Positions 33,801 through 46,556 are shown, numbered from the stretch's first letter. The stretch is DNA of 64,000 nucleotides from Haemonchus contortus (GCA_000469685.2 LS997565.1:1602005-1666004), one strand, 5' to 3'. The notes: generated from the letters alone by a model not told the origin. A program made the numbers and translations.

Positions 33801-36800
33801 ATGCATGCGTGCGTAGGAGTGTGGGTAGGTGTGTGTCCAGGTGTGTGTAGGTGTATATAGGTCGGTGTGCAGGTGTGCATACGTGTTCGTGTGTAGCTCT
33901 GTGTATCCAGGTGGGTGTCTAGGGTGACGGAACTTTTCCCCGGATTCCCACGGCCTGTGGCAGTGGTTACACGGCGACTCTTCATATCCCTTCACTGGGA
34001 ATTCGAATCTTCCCCTTCACAACACGCGATCGCGTGCGGCGAGCACGACACGCCGCTCAGGGAGAAGATACTAGACCCTTGTAGCTGGCATATGTAGTTT
34101 TTATGGTAGGTGTGTGTGCACGTGTGTGTGTGTTCAGGTGTATGTTTGTAGGTGTATACAGGTGGTGTGTAGGGGTGTGTGTGTGGGTGTGTAGGAGAGT
34201 GTTGAGGTGTGTTTAAGTGTATGTGTGTGTGCAGGTACGTGTCTCCGTGTCGATGTAGGTGTGCATGTGTGTAGGTTGTGTATGGTGTTTGTCTGTTTGT
34301 GTGTGTGCTTGTATGTATGGCTCGGTGTCGTGGCAACTAGAAGCAGATCTTTACGGTGTGCATGCGCTAAAAACTTGTCCAAATTACTATTTCCGTAGTA
34401 ATAATCTTGTAGAACCCCCTATTCATCACCTTCGGAAGGTCTCACACATTGCGTGCGCCTGTCTTCATGAAGGTGTTGTCCGAAATTCACATAGCCTCTG
34501 TTGAGCTCATGCATTTGGAAGAATACTCTTACCTTCACTTCTTCGAGAAGGATTCATATTTGAAAATTTCAGAGTAGTTACCTACACCAAGCATGTTTAT
34601 GAGGATGAAAATGATCGTATTCGTGATGATGGAACGTACTTCGTCAGTGAGGAGATACCAACGATCGGATTCAAGAATACAGTTGTAAGTTGGTGTAAAA
34701 AGCAAAGCACGGCGAATCTTGGTGTTGGTTGCTTGGCCACAGCAGCCGCTAGTTGCATTAAAACTGTCGCTGCTTGGATACACTCTCTGGCAATACCGCC
34801 TGAGGGAGGGGCCTCGCATTCGACTCCCATTCAATATGAGTAATGAGTTCGGAGATTGTATCGGCCAAATGCCGCACCCATAGCGGACGAGTTTCATTGG
34901 CATTGTAGAGGCTGCACCGTTCACAAGGGAACCCATGTAGGATGCTCAAACAACTTGCCATGACCCATTACGACAGTGGAAGGCAGTTTTGTACAGTTTG
35001 GGCTTGATTTAGTCAGCTGTTTGCGCAATTGCAACAACTGAAATCTCGTCCAAACACCCCTTCCATGTCATTTGCGTCATGGTAATCTCGTCCAACTCCT
35101 ATTTTCAGTGCTTTTATGAAGGCTTCCTTTGCAGAGAGTCGGGTTTTCTCACTTTCTTTGCCTACAATGCACCAATGCACTACCCTCAACCAGTACTTTC
35201 GCTTTTTGACACAAAATGGGTACCTCAGATTTGTCTTCAGTTGGTGCCTTTGAAGTAGAGGACCAGGTCCATGTACCCCTCCCCTCCTCTGATTGATCTT
35301 CTAGACCTTAGCGGACATGATTCTATGCTTTTCAGATGTCTCGTTCATTGCCGAGTAATACGTTTATGTGGTACAGCTTCGCACATTCCAATCTTATCAA
35401 ATTTTTTAGGACATATCCTGAAGGTGAGTACCGACAAAGGGAAGTTCTTATTGGTTTCTTAACAGCGACAAGAATATGTCACGAATCAGTTTTACGTACA
35501 GCTGCTACGATATTCGATTCCACTAAGTTACGCTCAGGAAAGGGACTATGGGCTCAACTATGTTTTTACACATTCATTTTTTGAAATTCATTTCTAGTGC
35601 CAACAAATGCGATGGAGATCGTAGAAATCAATCCCGTACCGGAGTGTCTGTCAGTTTTACGGCTCAAAATACGCAACGATTTTTTGGATGATACCGAACT
35701 TGATGCACAAGATCTGGAGCCATTCAAAGTGAGTTTTCAGAAATTTTTCAGTTATAAAACTGGTTTCCGTTTGGTTTTACGGCATTTACCGTAATAATGG
35801 GGCTGGAAATCAAGAAAAGTTATTGACTACGTTAGTGAATCTACCTATCTGAAGATCTCACCCCTTTTTCGGGGGCCCAGAGGAAAATTTCCTACCTTGC
35901 AAGCCTACGACATGAAAACTCCACATAAATTTGAATGATTCAACTGTGTGACATGGGTGCGCTTCGTTGCGCGCGTCTGTCGAAACTAGGTCACGCCGCA
36001 GTTGCCGCACGCGGCGAGTCAGCCCACGATACTTGACAGACGTCGCAGTTGTCAGTGGGGCCTATGCTTCGCGCTTGGTCCATGGCAAACAATTCAAAGA
36101 GCAGATAACACAGACGAATGCAAATTATTTGCTCCACTAACACTTGGTGGTACTGTAATGCCATCTCGAGATCTCAATGTGGTGCGCCGTGCGCGAAATG
36201 GGCGGGGTGACCTACTTTCGGCGGACGCGCGCAACGGACGTTTTCAGTGTGACATTATTGAGCTTCAAAGTGGACCCAGTATTTATGACAGAAGGTGATG
36301 GACTTCTGTTTTCAGATGGTTCGTATTCGTGCGTATCCACTAGACCGGAGGATAGTCTTGGAGAGAACATTTCATGAAGATGAATATGAATGTTGTGAAC
36401 AGAACTGCACGAATAAGATGTCGTGCTTCACAGTCGATTTTTATGGTCTCTCGCCAAACGGTTAGCAAATTTAATTCCATTTCAGCTCTTCACGCCACTT
36501 TTGTATGTTGGTGGAGTTCTGTCGTCATCCATCGGATGATTTCAGTCAAAGATACCGGTATCCTCTGCTGAGGCTTTGTTTGGTCCGCTGCAAATCAAAG
36601 CTGCATACAATGGTGTCCAGCGTTGTCAAAAGTAACCAGCAGCGCTCTGCGCTCCACCTCATCGCTGTACTTTGAAAGCGCCCGTTGGACAATGTGAAGA
36701 GACGTCAGGAGGGCCGTCAGGTGCAGGGCGGGCGCTCAGCCACAACAGACGATGTCCAGCTTTGTCGATTGGTGTCTAGCAACGCTCAGCGTTCGTTGCT

Positions 36801-39800
36801 GTACCCTGAATGCTCCCAAAGAGCATTATTCATCGAATGTTTGATAGCTCATGCTTAGGCTGGGAAAGGAGGAGGGGATTAAAACTTCAGGATGCGAAGG
36901 AGGAGGGGAAGGAAGGGGTTAAACTTCAATCGCTGAACACAAAAAGCCAAAACCCTCTCACTTCACCACCGAGAAATGGATCGCTCATACAATCTGCATA
37001 TAACGTAATATGTACAATCTGGAGCTCGACAAAAGGTTTTGAAGTTTGACTATTTCATTCAGCTGAATACAGCTTTACCACTCGTTGGATTTACGAAGAT
37101 TTGGAAGGAGTAGAATCTAAATTCGAGACCGGAAACACTTTATCAGATGCGAGACCCTATCCTGCTACCAGAATTGACATCGTTTCTGTGAGTTACATTT
37201 TACCTTTCTCCTTTTCAAGTCTGGGAGTGGTATTGCTTTGTTCCTTTTCTTGCGGTGACAAAGTTTCATGAACGAAACTTTCTGCTCGTTAACTCAGAGA
37301 GAAGGCTTGAAATTCGGAACTGAACGCTTCAGCTTGAATGATTGCCCTTGCGTCACATAACCTTTCGTGCACTCGTTTCCTAGGTATATAATAGATTATT
37401 CCAAACAGTTCCCGAGAAAATATGGCGGAATCGTTCAGCCACTCCATTTTCATTGCCGTCGTTGACAAAACTAGGGTGGGAGAGCTAAAGAAGTGTGGGA
37501 GAACGGGGTAACGGACCTTCTCCGCGATCGCGGCATTCCCCCTCGCGGCATGCGGCAAATGTCAAAGCAATTACCGTATTACCCCGCCTCCCCGTCAATC
37601 GATATGACGCAATATTTTCCCTTGATTGCCTTTCTTTTTTATTAGTTTTGATCGTTTTTTATCTTTCTTTTTCTTGTTTTTATGTTTATTAGACTTGTTT
37701 AATTAGAATGTCTTATATTGGCAACGATCGAGACCGCATTGGAATTGAAGAGAGCGGCCAGCCAATTCAAATAATCAAAGGACTCCCTACCTTACAAATT
37801 GCGCGCTCCAATCTTCCATCGCAATCCTGCGATACGCGGCAGGTGCGGCGTGCGCGACGCCGTCTTCGGGGAGAAGATTCCGGACCCTTAGAAAACGACT
37901 AATCGAAAGATAGGCGCTCATCAAGGATAATTTGTAACAAGTCAGTGATGTAGAAAGATTTCAAAGGGGTATTCTCAGGTCCTGGTATCCACGGTACTCC
38001 AAAAGTTTTTCTGCAATTATGTCCGCCCAAGGAAGACTTGGGGTTTTTGTGGATCAAAAGCTTTTCGTCAAAAGAACTCAGTGACGCACTTCTCTGGTAT
38101 TGATAAAGAACACAATACTGTTTGTTACCCCCGTGAAGCTGATTTGATCCATCCCGATCAATAATGTATCGACGCAGTTGTTTACATCAGCTCCGTAGGT
38201 TCGGCCCAATCAATATTCTGCCGAGACTGCGCACGATCGGCTGCGGCGAGTGAGACGCAATTTTTGGGAATAAGTGCCCACGCAGCTTATCAGCAAGTAC
38301 AACGATCTTCCTCTGGGGATTCGAATAATTCCCTTCAAAGAGTGCGGCTGCGTGCAATCGGATTTCGTCTCGTTGTCATGGAATTCCTACCGTCAAATTT
38401 AATTCCCGATTCAGCTGAATGTCGGGTAAACCAAGCTGAGAAGGTTTCTCCCTGCAAGTTTTGCATGCTATTATTTGAAGAAGCAGAAAGGCAACAGAGG
38501 CTGGAGGGACGTTCGCTGCGGTCACGGGTGATTACGATATGACTGGGTCTAAGAATCGTTTGACAAGACTGGAAAACGAATAGTGGAAGGGAGGTGACAA
38601 AGCGGCTCCAACCAACGCTTTCCAGTAACCTGCTTTCTCAGTCACATCCAACCTGGTTCGGGAGGTGTATCCGATATGACAAGTTGAATGTATTTGATCG
38701 CTTCTCAGAATAACTCAACTTGAGGATGGTTGTTCTTCTATAGAGAACGAGAGGACGGCACCACTGCTTCCCCGTGACTAAAATCCTCGTGACTTTTGAC
38801 AACTGGCGACCATCCCCTTGGAGTGCTTGACATTATGGTGCTGCCCTTTACAAACTTCCGGGTCTTCTATACGGTTCCCGACTGACTGCTTATGCTAATC
38901 AAACGTGATGATCTCAAGGTTATTTTATCGGAATTGTTTACATCATTTGGAAAATTCTGAAAAAAAAACGATTCGATGATTTCAGCTCACCAGTACTTCG
39001 ATGAAAGTTCGGTGGGATCCTCCTGACTTCTGGGACACCAGTGTTCTTTATTACTTGGTAACAAATTCAAATTTATGATACAATTCATATAATTCTACAA
39101 GTCGGAAACTTGACTCGGGCAGTTAGGAGCAACTTTCAACCCACGTCGACCCTAGTCAGCTTTAGTAGAAGCGATTCTGGAGGAAATTAAACAGTGATTA
39201 AATTTTATTATAGTTGCAAAGGGAAAGCATACGGAGTGTGGATTTATACTCGGCATGGGATTCTTAGCTAGTTCTCTTGCCAAACGCCATGTCTTTCGAA
39301 CTTGAAGTTGACCATTTCATAGCATGATTGAGACACCCGGAGATTATTGGAAAAGCGGGTCCTCATAATACTGTAATTTATCAGGAAGTTCCTAGTTCCT
39401 ACGTATAGAATATATTATAACAGCCAAGAAGTGGAGCGATGGAAGGAGTGAGGGAAAGGGAGGTGTTGGGGGAAAGTAACGACTTGCAGAAAGCACTAGA
39501 CCAAAGTAAAACAAACGTAACAGGCGTCGGGCAAAAACTGTTTTTCATGAATTCTGTCTTGACCAGCGCTTGCGAAAGTAGCTCCTTTCTAAGGTAGCTC
39601 TGGACGATGACGAAAGGCCAGAAATTTATTGGCCGCTCGAACCCGTTGCGGAGTTCAGATATCTTCAGCCTGATTCAATTCATAAGGTAGGGGAACTAGA
39701 CCTTTCTAATTTCTGCTTTCCGCTCCGCCTATCATCTATTGGGATCTGGACCTTTTTTCTTCAATGTCGTTTTTACATAGCAAAAAAGGCCTTTTCCAGC

Positions 39801-41667
39801 TGAACATCAGCGTGGTAACTCGTAACTCGAAGGATGTGGCTTTCCAAGTTTTTCACATTCGCACTCTTGGCAGCGTAGAACAGAAAGGGTACAATATCTT
39901 GCTATCGCTTAAACAGGAAATGGATTTGTGTCTGCAGTTGATAAAGAAGCATACGGCAGAGCTTGAAAAATTGGGAGGATTGTCTCAAGAAAAAGAAAAG
40001 AATGAACTCCTCCAGCGAACGGTGGAAGATTTGAACCTTAAACTGGGTGAGGATGTGGAATTGCAGATGTTGAAGCCAATTTCATCGTAAAGACTTCGTT
40101 TACAGAGGACAATGTTGTGGTGGCAAGTGGCTTCAGAGGTTTTCTTGTTGTTGTGGAAACTGTCGTCATTGCGATGCTATTGTCTTTTCTGCATTATGCG
40201 GTGAGCATTGCATTCGGTCGAGATTTTTGTATTAATCCATAAAACTTTAAAGGACAAAGTATATAGGCGTCAATCAATCCCGTCTGAGGGATGCGCCCTG
40301 TATCCAACCTCCACTCACAATCGTAGTTGTGTAGTGAATGCGTATATGGCCTATACAATGACTTGTGGTAGCCAGCCGATGAACAAGTAGCACTTTTATC
40401 TTCCCAGACGAGTCTGGTACCAATTAACCCCTTCTAGAAGGTACGATCGCCCTAGGTGGATATCGATCCCGGATTCGAACCGGTGACCATGCGTGTATGA
40501 GATAGTGCACCACTTGCCGCTATACCACCTCCGCCATATCAATCCGTATTGACGATGATTTTAAGATATTTTTAGACAATTAATCTGAGTGATAGTCCAG
40601 AATAATGCAGAGATGGCGACGAGGAAAATGCGAAAATCGGCAGCTCCTAAGATTTATAGGGCTTCAAAAAGGTTGTGGATGGGAAGGTTGTCCGAGACTA
40701 TGTATTTGTCAGGCTGTCCCCTATATAAGCATACTATTCGATGGCGTTTCAAGGCTTCATGGTGAATGGTGCAGCCTTAACAAGGCTGTCGCAACACACC
40801 TTTTTGGGTGTTCGTTTTGTGTGTTTGGGCGGCCAAACCAGTCTTTGGAGTCTACACGCCACGCCCTTGGGCTGTTTTTCGGTCGAGTCATGTCCCTTAT
40901 TCTCTGTATCCTTAGCCACAAGTCCACTCGGAACCTCAAGGACTTTTCATCTTAACTGTTTCTTCAAGTAGAATTTGTCCAGTTTGGGGAATATTGTCAC
41001 TCTTCGGTATATGAGAGCTGGAACGGGTCTGTCTGGCCTGGATCTGTAAGCTTCGTGGTCCTGAAATAAAAGACATAGCTCATCAGGTTGCATGCAGAAG
41101 TGTTTTGAGATCTGAACTACGCAGGTCTTAAACGAGATTGATAGAATTTTCTCATCCTACACATCGGTTTTTCCAAAATTGGTTTTATCTTGCTAAATCA
41201 ACGAAAACAACAGCTGGGTTGCTCTTACTTCTTTACTGAAGAATCACTCATCCTTAAGGTGTCGTATGTATGCCAATGGACAATAGTGACGTTCAACTGA
41301 ATAAGAAATGATTCAGAACTAATCTCAAACCTATTCCAGTCTTTGAAACAATCCCTCCTCAATAAGGAGCGAGCAAAAGATCAAGAAAACAAGGCTTCGC
41401 TTAAGACCGCCAAAGGTGAGGTAAAATGAGAGAACTAGTTTAATCTCCGTGAAATACGAAGCTCGTTTTAAGAACATGCTCAACCCGATTGAATCTCAAT
41501 ACTGGGTCTCCAAATAGCTCTCGCATTTCTCAACGAATATTCGCCGATAGTCCAGCACTAGTTCGCCAAAAAACGAACTGTGAGAATGTTGAAAAATCAG
41601 AAACACGGACGATTAGCTGCATATTGTACCCACAATGACGCGGGCTTGCTTTTCAGCATCAGATTGA
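30803..41667 (+). CDS. Type I membrane protein with Ig, FN3-like segments, coiled coil and TM helix (paralogue A)
   Basis: Exons 30803-30899, 31380-31501, 32796-32979, 34575-34684, 35109-35243, 35336-35423, 35598-35728, 36316-36460, 37063-37187, 38986-39057, 39594-39686, 39800-40046, 40106-40200, 41340-41415 and 41657-41667 join to 576 aa. A signal-peptide-like start (MNALRIYFVYYFLICTTS) is followed by an Ig domain with C55, W67 and C115 (in EGSYQC). Two or more fibronectin-III-like stretches follow (~245-430; 'GLSPNG', 'VRWDPP'), then a coiled coil (~465-512), a hydrophobic helix (~524-546) and a short Lys-rich tail. It likely sits at the cell surface with the Ig part outside. Weak points are the acceptor before 34575 (TTTCAGAG, with TTTCAG two bases earlier being out of phase) and the 11-nt last exon. 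I do not recognise an orthologue name. Confidence 0.65.
31727..31979. mobile_element. MITE family GGCTGCTTTCATAGTCCGCC, full copy
   Basis: GGCTGCTTTCATAGTCCGCC at the left is matched by the inverted 'ggctatgaaagcagcc' at the right. The ~253-bp interior contains 'ggggggaggagggcggcag', its inverted partner and 'gatcaaaaacc'. It lies in an intron of paralogue A. Half or variant copies occur at ~44440, ~46490, 50354 and ~62044. Confidence 0.75.
33410..33921. repeat. TG-rich low-complexity tract (part 1)
   Basis: About 500 bp of imperfect GTGTGTAGGTGTGTGTATG-type repeats in an intron of paralogue A. Long open frames here (Cys/Val-rich on +, Thr/His/Tyr-rich on -) are products of the repeat, not genes. 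Confidence 0.85.
33922..34078. mobile_element. MULE-type MITE family GGGTAACGGAAC, short divergent copy
   Basis: Begins GGGTGACGGAACTTTTCCCC and ends with inverted 'gggagaagatactagaccc'. It is 157 bp, so internally deleted against the ~390-bp copies. It interrupts the TG tract. No clear target duplication. Confidence 0.6.
34100..34325. repeat. TG-rich low-complexity tract (part 2)
   Basis: Continues the TG-rich pattern on the other side of the MITE at 33922-34078. Confidence 0.8.
35949..36248. mobile_element. MITE family GTCCGTCGAAA..AGGTCAC, copy 2
   Basis: The left 'gcgtctgtcgaaactaggtc' is matched inverted by 'gacctactttcggcggacgc' at the right. It sits directly before a TTTTCAG in an intron of paralogue A. 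Confidence 0.65.
36600..36800. repeat. Two-copy diverged tandem repeat
   Basis: 'tgtccagcgttgtc...cgctgtactttgaaagcgccc' (~36612-36685) recurs as 'tgtccagctttgtc...tgctgtaccctgaatgctccc' (~36748-36822). Intronic in paralogue A. Confidence 0.4.
37506..37887. mobile_element. MULE-type MITE family GGGTAACGGAAC, copy 2
   Basis: Same ends and interior blocks ('attggaattgaagagagcgg', 'tcaaaggactccctacct') as at 16922 and 41858. The flanking 9-mers tgggagaac and ttagaaaac are similar but not identical, suggesting an older insertion. Intronic in paralogue A. Confidence 0.7.
40257..40545 (-). repeat. tRNA-derived SINE, full-length
   Basis: Best-preserved head: on the minus strand from ~40540, 'tatagcggcaagtggtgcac' (A-box-like), then 'caccggttcgaatccggg' with an exact B-box GGTTCGAATCC and a CCGG/CCGG T-arm-like stem. 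The SINE body runs down to ~40260. It lies in the intron after the TM exon of paralogue A. Confidence 0.75.
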
Positions 41668-41857
41668 GAAACTAGTGAGATTGAAGCCACTGAAAAACCC
41701 GCTAGGCGTCGGGGAAGTGTGTAAATGCTGAGGATATGAGCTTTAGCATAGTCGAGATTTTTGGGAACTCCTTCTTCGGAAAAATTAGAGCCTTAGAGGA
41801 TGTATGGTGTATCGTGGAAACAGTCATCCGTAGGATAGTGGTGGACGGGTTTAGAAG

Positions 41858-42252
41858 GGGTAACGGAACTTCTCCCCTATCGCGGCATTCTCCCTTGCGG
41901 CATGCGACGGATGCCATTGCAACTACCGTACTCACCCGCCTCCCGCCAATCGATAGGACGTGACGTGACGATATTTTTCGTTGATTAGATTGCTTTTTCA
42001 TTAGATTTGATCGTTTTTTCTTTTGTTTCTTTTTAGTTTTCATGTTAACTAGACTTGAGTGATTAAAATGACTCCTCCTATATAAACGACGATCAAGACC
42101 GCATTGGAATTGAAAAGAGCGGCCAGCCAATTCAAATAATTAAAGGACTCCCTACCTCAAAAATTGCGCGCTCCAATCTTCCATTGCAATCCTGCGATAG
42201 GTGGCGGGTGCGGCGTGTGCGACGCCGTGTTAGGGGAGAAGTTCCCGGACCC
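41858..42252. mobile_element. MULE-type MITE family GGGTAACGGAAC, copy 3
   Basis: 395 bp with a perfect 9-bp duplication 'gtttagaag' (41849-41857 and 42253-42261). It lies just 3' of paralogue A. Confidence 0.8.
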
Positions 42253-44439
42253 GTTTAGAAGGCCTGCATACTAGATCCTTCCCCTTACAGCTGCTGCTAA
42301 ACTGCACAAGCTTAGAAAATGTTAGGAAAATCTCTTCCAAGCACTCCTATCCGTTATTGCCCAACGTTGAAATTCGGCAGGTATAAATAGGGAGTGGAGA
42401 ATGTGAATTTTTTCTTCCCCTCGGGTTTTTTTTTGTCATCGTAGCCAGCATCGCAGCTTCCATTCACCAACTGTCTCAGCATTATGTCAACTCCAGTTAT
42501 TCATCGAGACAATTTTTTGAACAACTTGATTCCTTTTTGATTCGAAAATTTACATGAAGCTCAACTGCTTAATACTTTACAGTTTACAGCGTTGGCGGCC
42601 CCGAAGAAGTGATTGAGCCTTATGAATTGTGAAGCAGCTCTTTCCACAAAACAAAAAGTAAAATGTTCTAATTTTTGATAATTCATTGTTGTTCAACATA
42701 AATTGTTTCTTTCTAAAACCTCAGAAGTTGCCTACATATGCACGTAGACTCTACCTGTTGCGAGGGTTCAAGAGGTGGCTGGTTTTCATAGTTCATTACC
42801 GTCAACTGAAGTAGAAAAAGTCGATTGCTCTGTCAGTTGTGGCAACGATGAAATACCAAAAATCTCTACCATAACCCTAGATACAGTTTTGTAGGGGGAA
42901 GAGTCATAAAGACCAGATGAGGAAGTTGAATCTGGGGATAGTCTTAGTGATCTTGTCTGCCGGAGACAACCCATTCTGAGTAACATAAGGGAAGCAAATC
43001 AAACAGAATTTGTGCAAACCGTTGACTGAAAAAACACTATTTTAAGCCATTACTGAGCACGACGTGCAGAGCTGCTTCGAATCGAGAACAGTGTCTGTCA
43101 GGAGCGGAGATGATATTCTGTACATGGATGACGCGTCGTGCTCACCGCCTTGGATCGCGCGCAGTCGCAAACTGTGAACTGTATGATTTGAGCTTCCACG
43201 ATTTCAATGGGTTTCTCATGGGAATCTGGGTACAAATACCATCAAGACCTTTCAAGATAGACTCTAGATAGAGGATATCGATACTGAGCTTGAGCCTGTT
43301 CAGGTCCTCTGTTTTTGGCATGCCAGAACCCAGTCCTCTATATGTCGCTAGACCATTTTGGGGTTCTAGAAGGAAAATGCGTGACGATTAGGATGTTTAT
43401 GTGGAATGTTCTTCTCTTTTCGGAATCATGGGTTGAAGTCCGTACTGTTCTCGCATTTCGATATGGTGAGATATCGATTTGATCCCTGTATTCCTATCAC
43501 CCACCTGATTCGCTCCATTACGATTCAGTTAGCTATTCCCTGCATAGCATATCGGTGGGTGTTCCAGTGAACTAAGCATCGATTTACACCTCAGCAATTA
43601 TAAGTTCAGTCTTCTCTGTTATTCCAATACTCTAGTCGTCCGGTATCCTTATCGAACATTCTGGAACAAGAGCACTCGCGATGAAGTCGGATGTATCAGC
43701 CATCACGTATGTTTCATGTCCGAAGTCTTCAATACGAGGGTAGATGAATTCGATTCGCACAGGCTCGCCTACTGTCAGGGCATCACAAACAAAGCTTCAG
43801 AACTGGCAAGATTACCATGACGAGTAGGCTGAGGAAAAAACGCACGCGAAAGTAAAAAGTAGGGAGCGACAGACAACGTAGAATGAAATGCCCTCGGTGC
43901 ATGCGAAGTTTGGGCTGTACGACGTCTGCATGTCTCAGGGTTAGGCAGTGCTCAGGCCAGGAACATGAGATGCCATGGTTTCGCATTTCTTGGTGTTTGA
44001 CAGCGGTGAAAGGTTCTCTCATATTACTTCTGGTCACATGAGGATCTCAGTGGGATACTTTGAAGCACTGTGGCTCATCGTCAGCGAGCGCTTCTAGAGT
44101 AAAGTGTCGAGCGCACAACGCTCAACCTTCTTGTCGAACCTTCGTTGGCGCTCAGGGGAGGCGGTGTTTGGCGCATTCCCTCCTATCGCGTCGCCCATTT
44201 GACACGGTTTGCAAGCTGGGCAACTCGTCCGAGTGATCGTGCAACCCACAGCCTCTCCAGCTGACAGAAGCCTGATCGATGATGCCGCTACTACTAGAAG
44301 CCGAACTGCGGATTGCTTGTATTATGCTTGTCTTCATCGTCTAATTGCCTTTTTCGCAGTGCTTGGACGAATTGTCCAGCCCGCAAACCACGTCGAACGG
44401 GCGGCGCGATGGGAGGGATCGTGCCAAACGACACAGGCT

Positions 44440-44500
44440 GCTTTCATAGTCCGCCGGACGGCCGGCGAGCTGGCGCGCCTTCGCGCCGGCTGACGCAAAA
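44440..44500. repeat. Half copy of MITE family GGCTGCTTTCATAG
   Basis: 'ggctgctttcatagtccgcc' followed by GC-rich palindromic sequence ('gcgcgccttcgcgcc'). No opposite end nearby. Confidence 0.55.
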
Positions 44501-44869
44501 CGTATTATCCTTACTATATACATGTAAAGCGCTCGCGTCTGTCTGTCTGTTTGTTTGTTTGTACCGAAATTCGATATAACATGAACAGACACTTGGAGAG
44601 GTCGGGTCAAGTTTGGACTGGGTTGAGCATAGGGCAAGACCAACAGAGCACATGTGAGCTCAGCGGAGCTCTGCCCCCAAGGGGCGGGGCGTGAGCCGGA
44701 ACTGGGCGGGGCAATGGGCAAATTCTTCTAACTCGCTCTCATAACAGTCCAAACGCCGGGAAAAAATTTGCAAAGGTGAGGGATGGGTCAACAACCAAAA
44801 TAAAGGGAACTTACCGGCGGTGGGCGGAGCGTTCTCGCAGTGGGCGGTACCTTCCACAGAGATTCATAA

Positions 44870-46140
44870 CTCGATTCAAGGAAGGCGTCGGGGCCAGGAA
44901 AAAAGTGAAAAGAGTGGGCAAGGTCTTATGCGTGCTGTTCATGCGTAAGTTCAGCGAAGCCCCGCTCACAGTGGGTAAGTTAAAAGCCACTTTTTAAAAT
45001 GGACCGTAACTTCGTTCGGAAACGTTCTAGAATGCGGGGAAAAGTGGGAAGAGGTAATGGACCAAATGTGGCCAAGTTCTCGAAGTGGGCGGAGCTGGCA
45101 CCAAAGTGGGCGGGACGTAGATCAAAATTTACAACTCTGTTCAGAAACGTTCTGGAATGGGGGAATAGGTGGGAAGAGGTAATGGACCAAATGTGGCCAA
45201 GTTCTCGAAGTGGGCGGAGCTGGCACCAAAGTGGGCGGGACGTAGATCAAAATTTACAACTCTGTTCAGAAACGTTCTGGAATGGGGGAATAGGTGGGAA
45301 GAGGTAATGGACCAAATGTGGCCAAGTTCACGAAGTGGGCGGAGCTGGCACCAAAGTGGGCGGGACGTAGATCAAAATTTATAACTCTGTTCAGAAACGT
45401 TCTGGAATGGGGGAATAGGTGGGAAGAGGTAATGGAACAAATGTGGCCAAATTCTCGAAGTGGGCTGGGCTTAGATCAAAATTTTATAACTTTGTTTAGA
45501 AACGTTCTGGAACGCGGGGAAGAAGTGAGAAGAGGTAATGGACCAAATGTGGCCAAGTTCTCAAAGTGGGCGGGGCTGGCACCAAAGTGGGCGGGACGTA
45601 GATCAAAATCTACAACTCTGTTCAGAAACGTTCTGGAATGCGGGGAAAGGTGGGAAGAGGTAATGGAACGAATGTGGCCAAATTCTCGAAGTGGGCGGGG
45701 CTTAGATCAAAATTTCATAACTCTGTTTAGAAGCGTTCTAGAACGCGGGGAAAAGTGGGAAGAGGTAATGGACCAAATGTGGCCAAGTTCTCGAAGTGGG
45801 CGGAGCTGGCACCAAAACGGGCGGGACGTAGATCAAAATTCTATAACTCTGTTCAGAAACGTTCTGGAATGCGGGGAAAAGGTGGGAAGAGGTAGTGGAA
45901 CAAATGTGGCCAAATTCTCAAAGTGAGCGGGTTAGCACCAAAATAGGCGGCGCTGAGATCAAAATTTCATAACTCTGTTCAGAAACGTTCTAGAACGCGG
46001 GGAAAAGGTGGGAAGAGGTAATGGAACAATTGTGGTCAAATCCCCTAAGTGAGTGGAGCTGGCACAGGAAAGCGGGGCTAGGACTAAAATCTCATCCCTT
46101 CAAAAAATTTCTAGAATGCGAAAAAAATGGTTAGGAGCAG
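44870..46140. repeat. 125-bp satellite array, ~10 units
   Basis: 'gtgggaagaggtaatgga' ends at 45060, 45185, 45310, 45435, 45541, 45666, 45771, 45898 and 46024. Spacing is 125, 125, 125, 106, 125, 105, 127 and 126. The two short units lack an internal ~20-bp 'gctggcaccaaagtgggcgg' block. Units 1-4 are almost identical; flanking ones are diverged. Each unit has 'gtgggcgg' motifs and 'aactctgttcagaaacgttc'. The long open frames across it arise from the repeat. Related, more decayed sequence is at 7.07-8.29 and 56.4-56.75 kb. Confidence 0.9.
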
Positions 46141-46489
46141 TCAAAAGAAGGGAGGTCAAGTTTATAGCGGTTAGGGTTTGCACTGAGATGGACGGAGCTA
46201 TGATCAACCACTAATAATCGTGCTCAAATGAAACATATCGAGCGTGATGCTCTCAGCAGTTCAGCGTTCGAATCTAGAGAGAACTATCTTATTCTGATTA
46301 TCCGAAACACCGATTAACCGCTAAATGACTCCATCGTGGATAAGTGGCCGTCGACATATACTGCTAGCCAAACTGGTAATATAATAGCTCGTACGTAAAA
46401 AATCTACGTCCATTGCATTTTATTTCACGATCAGAACCGACCAGAACCGTGAGATAAACAGCAACAGACGTAGATTTCTTACATGCGAA

Positions 46490-46556
46490 CCAATTCGTTT
46501 TACGGCAGCCGATGTATCGGCTCATCGGCCGAACTATGAAGGCAGCCATACACCCG
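46490..46556. repeat. Half copy of MITE family GGCTGCTTTCATAG
   Basis: 'ggccgaactatgaaggcagc' resembles the inverted end of this family, with 'tcggctcatcggccga' palindromic sequence inside. The other end is not evident. Confidence 0.4.

Noticed and set aside
33403..33995. Long Thr/His/Tyr-rich minus-strand and Cys/Val-rich plus-strand open frames
   Set aside because: They are direct translations of the TG-rich repeat in several frames; there is no start context or composition of a real protein.
36002..36377. Frames around an apparent 'DGSYSC' Ig motif
   Set aside because: A 21-nt intron would be needed to use them, part derives from a MITE, and direct joining of 35728 to 36316 keeps phase.
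40440..40540. Candidate tRNA gene on the minus strand
   Set aside because: A- and B-box-like sequences and a T-arm are present, but a full cloverleaf is not convincing and the sequence continues into a SINE body repeated elsewhere.
42382..42390. TATA-box-like TATAAATAG
   Set aside because: No convincing first exon follows within a normal distance; it could be chance.
45294..45926. 210-codon repetitive open frame
   Set aside because: It is the 125-bp satellite read in one frame. The period is not a multiple of three, and no splice or promoter signals support it.
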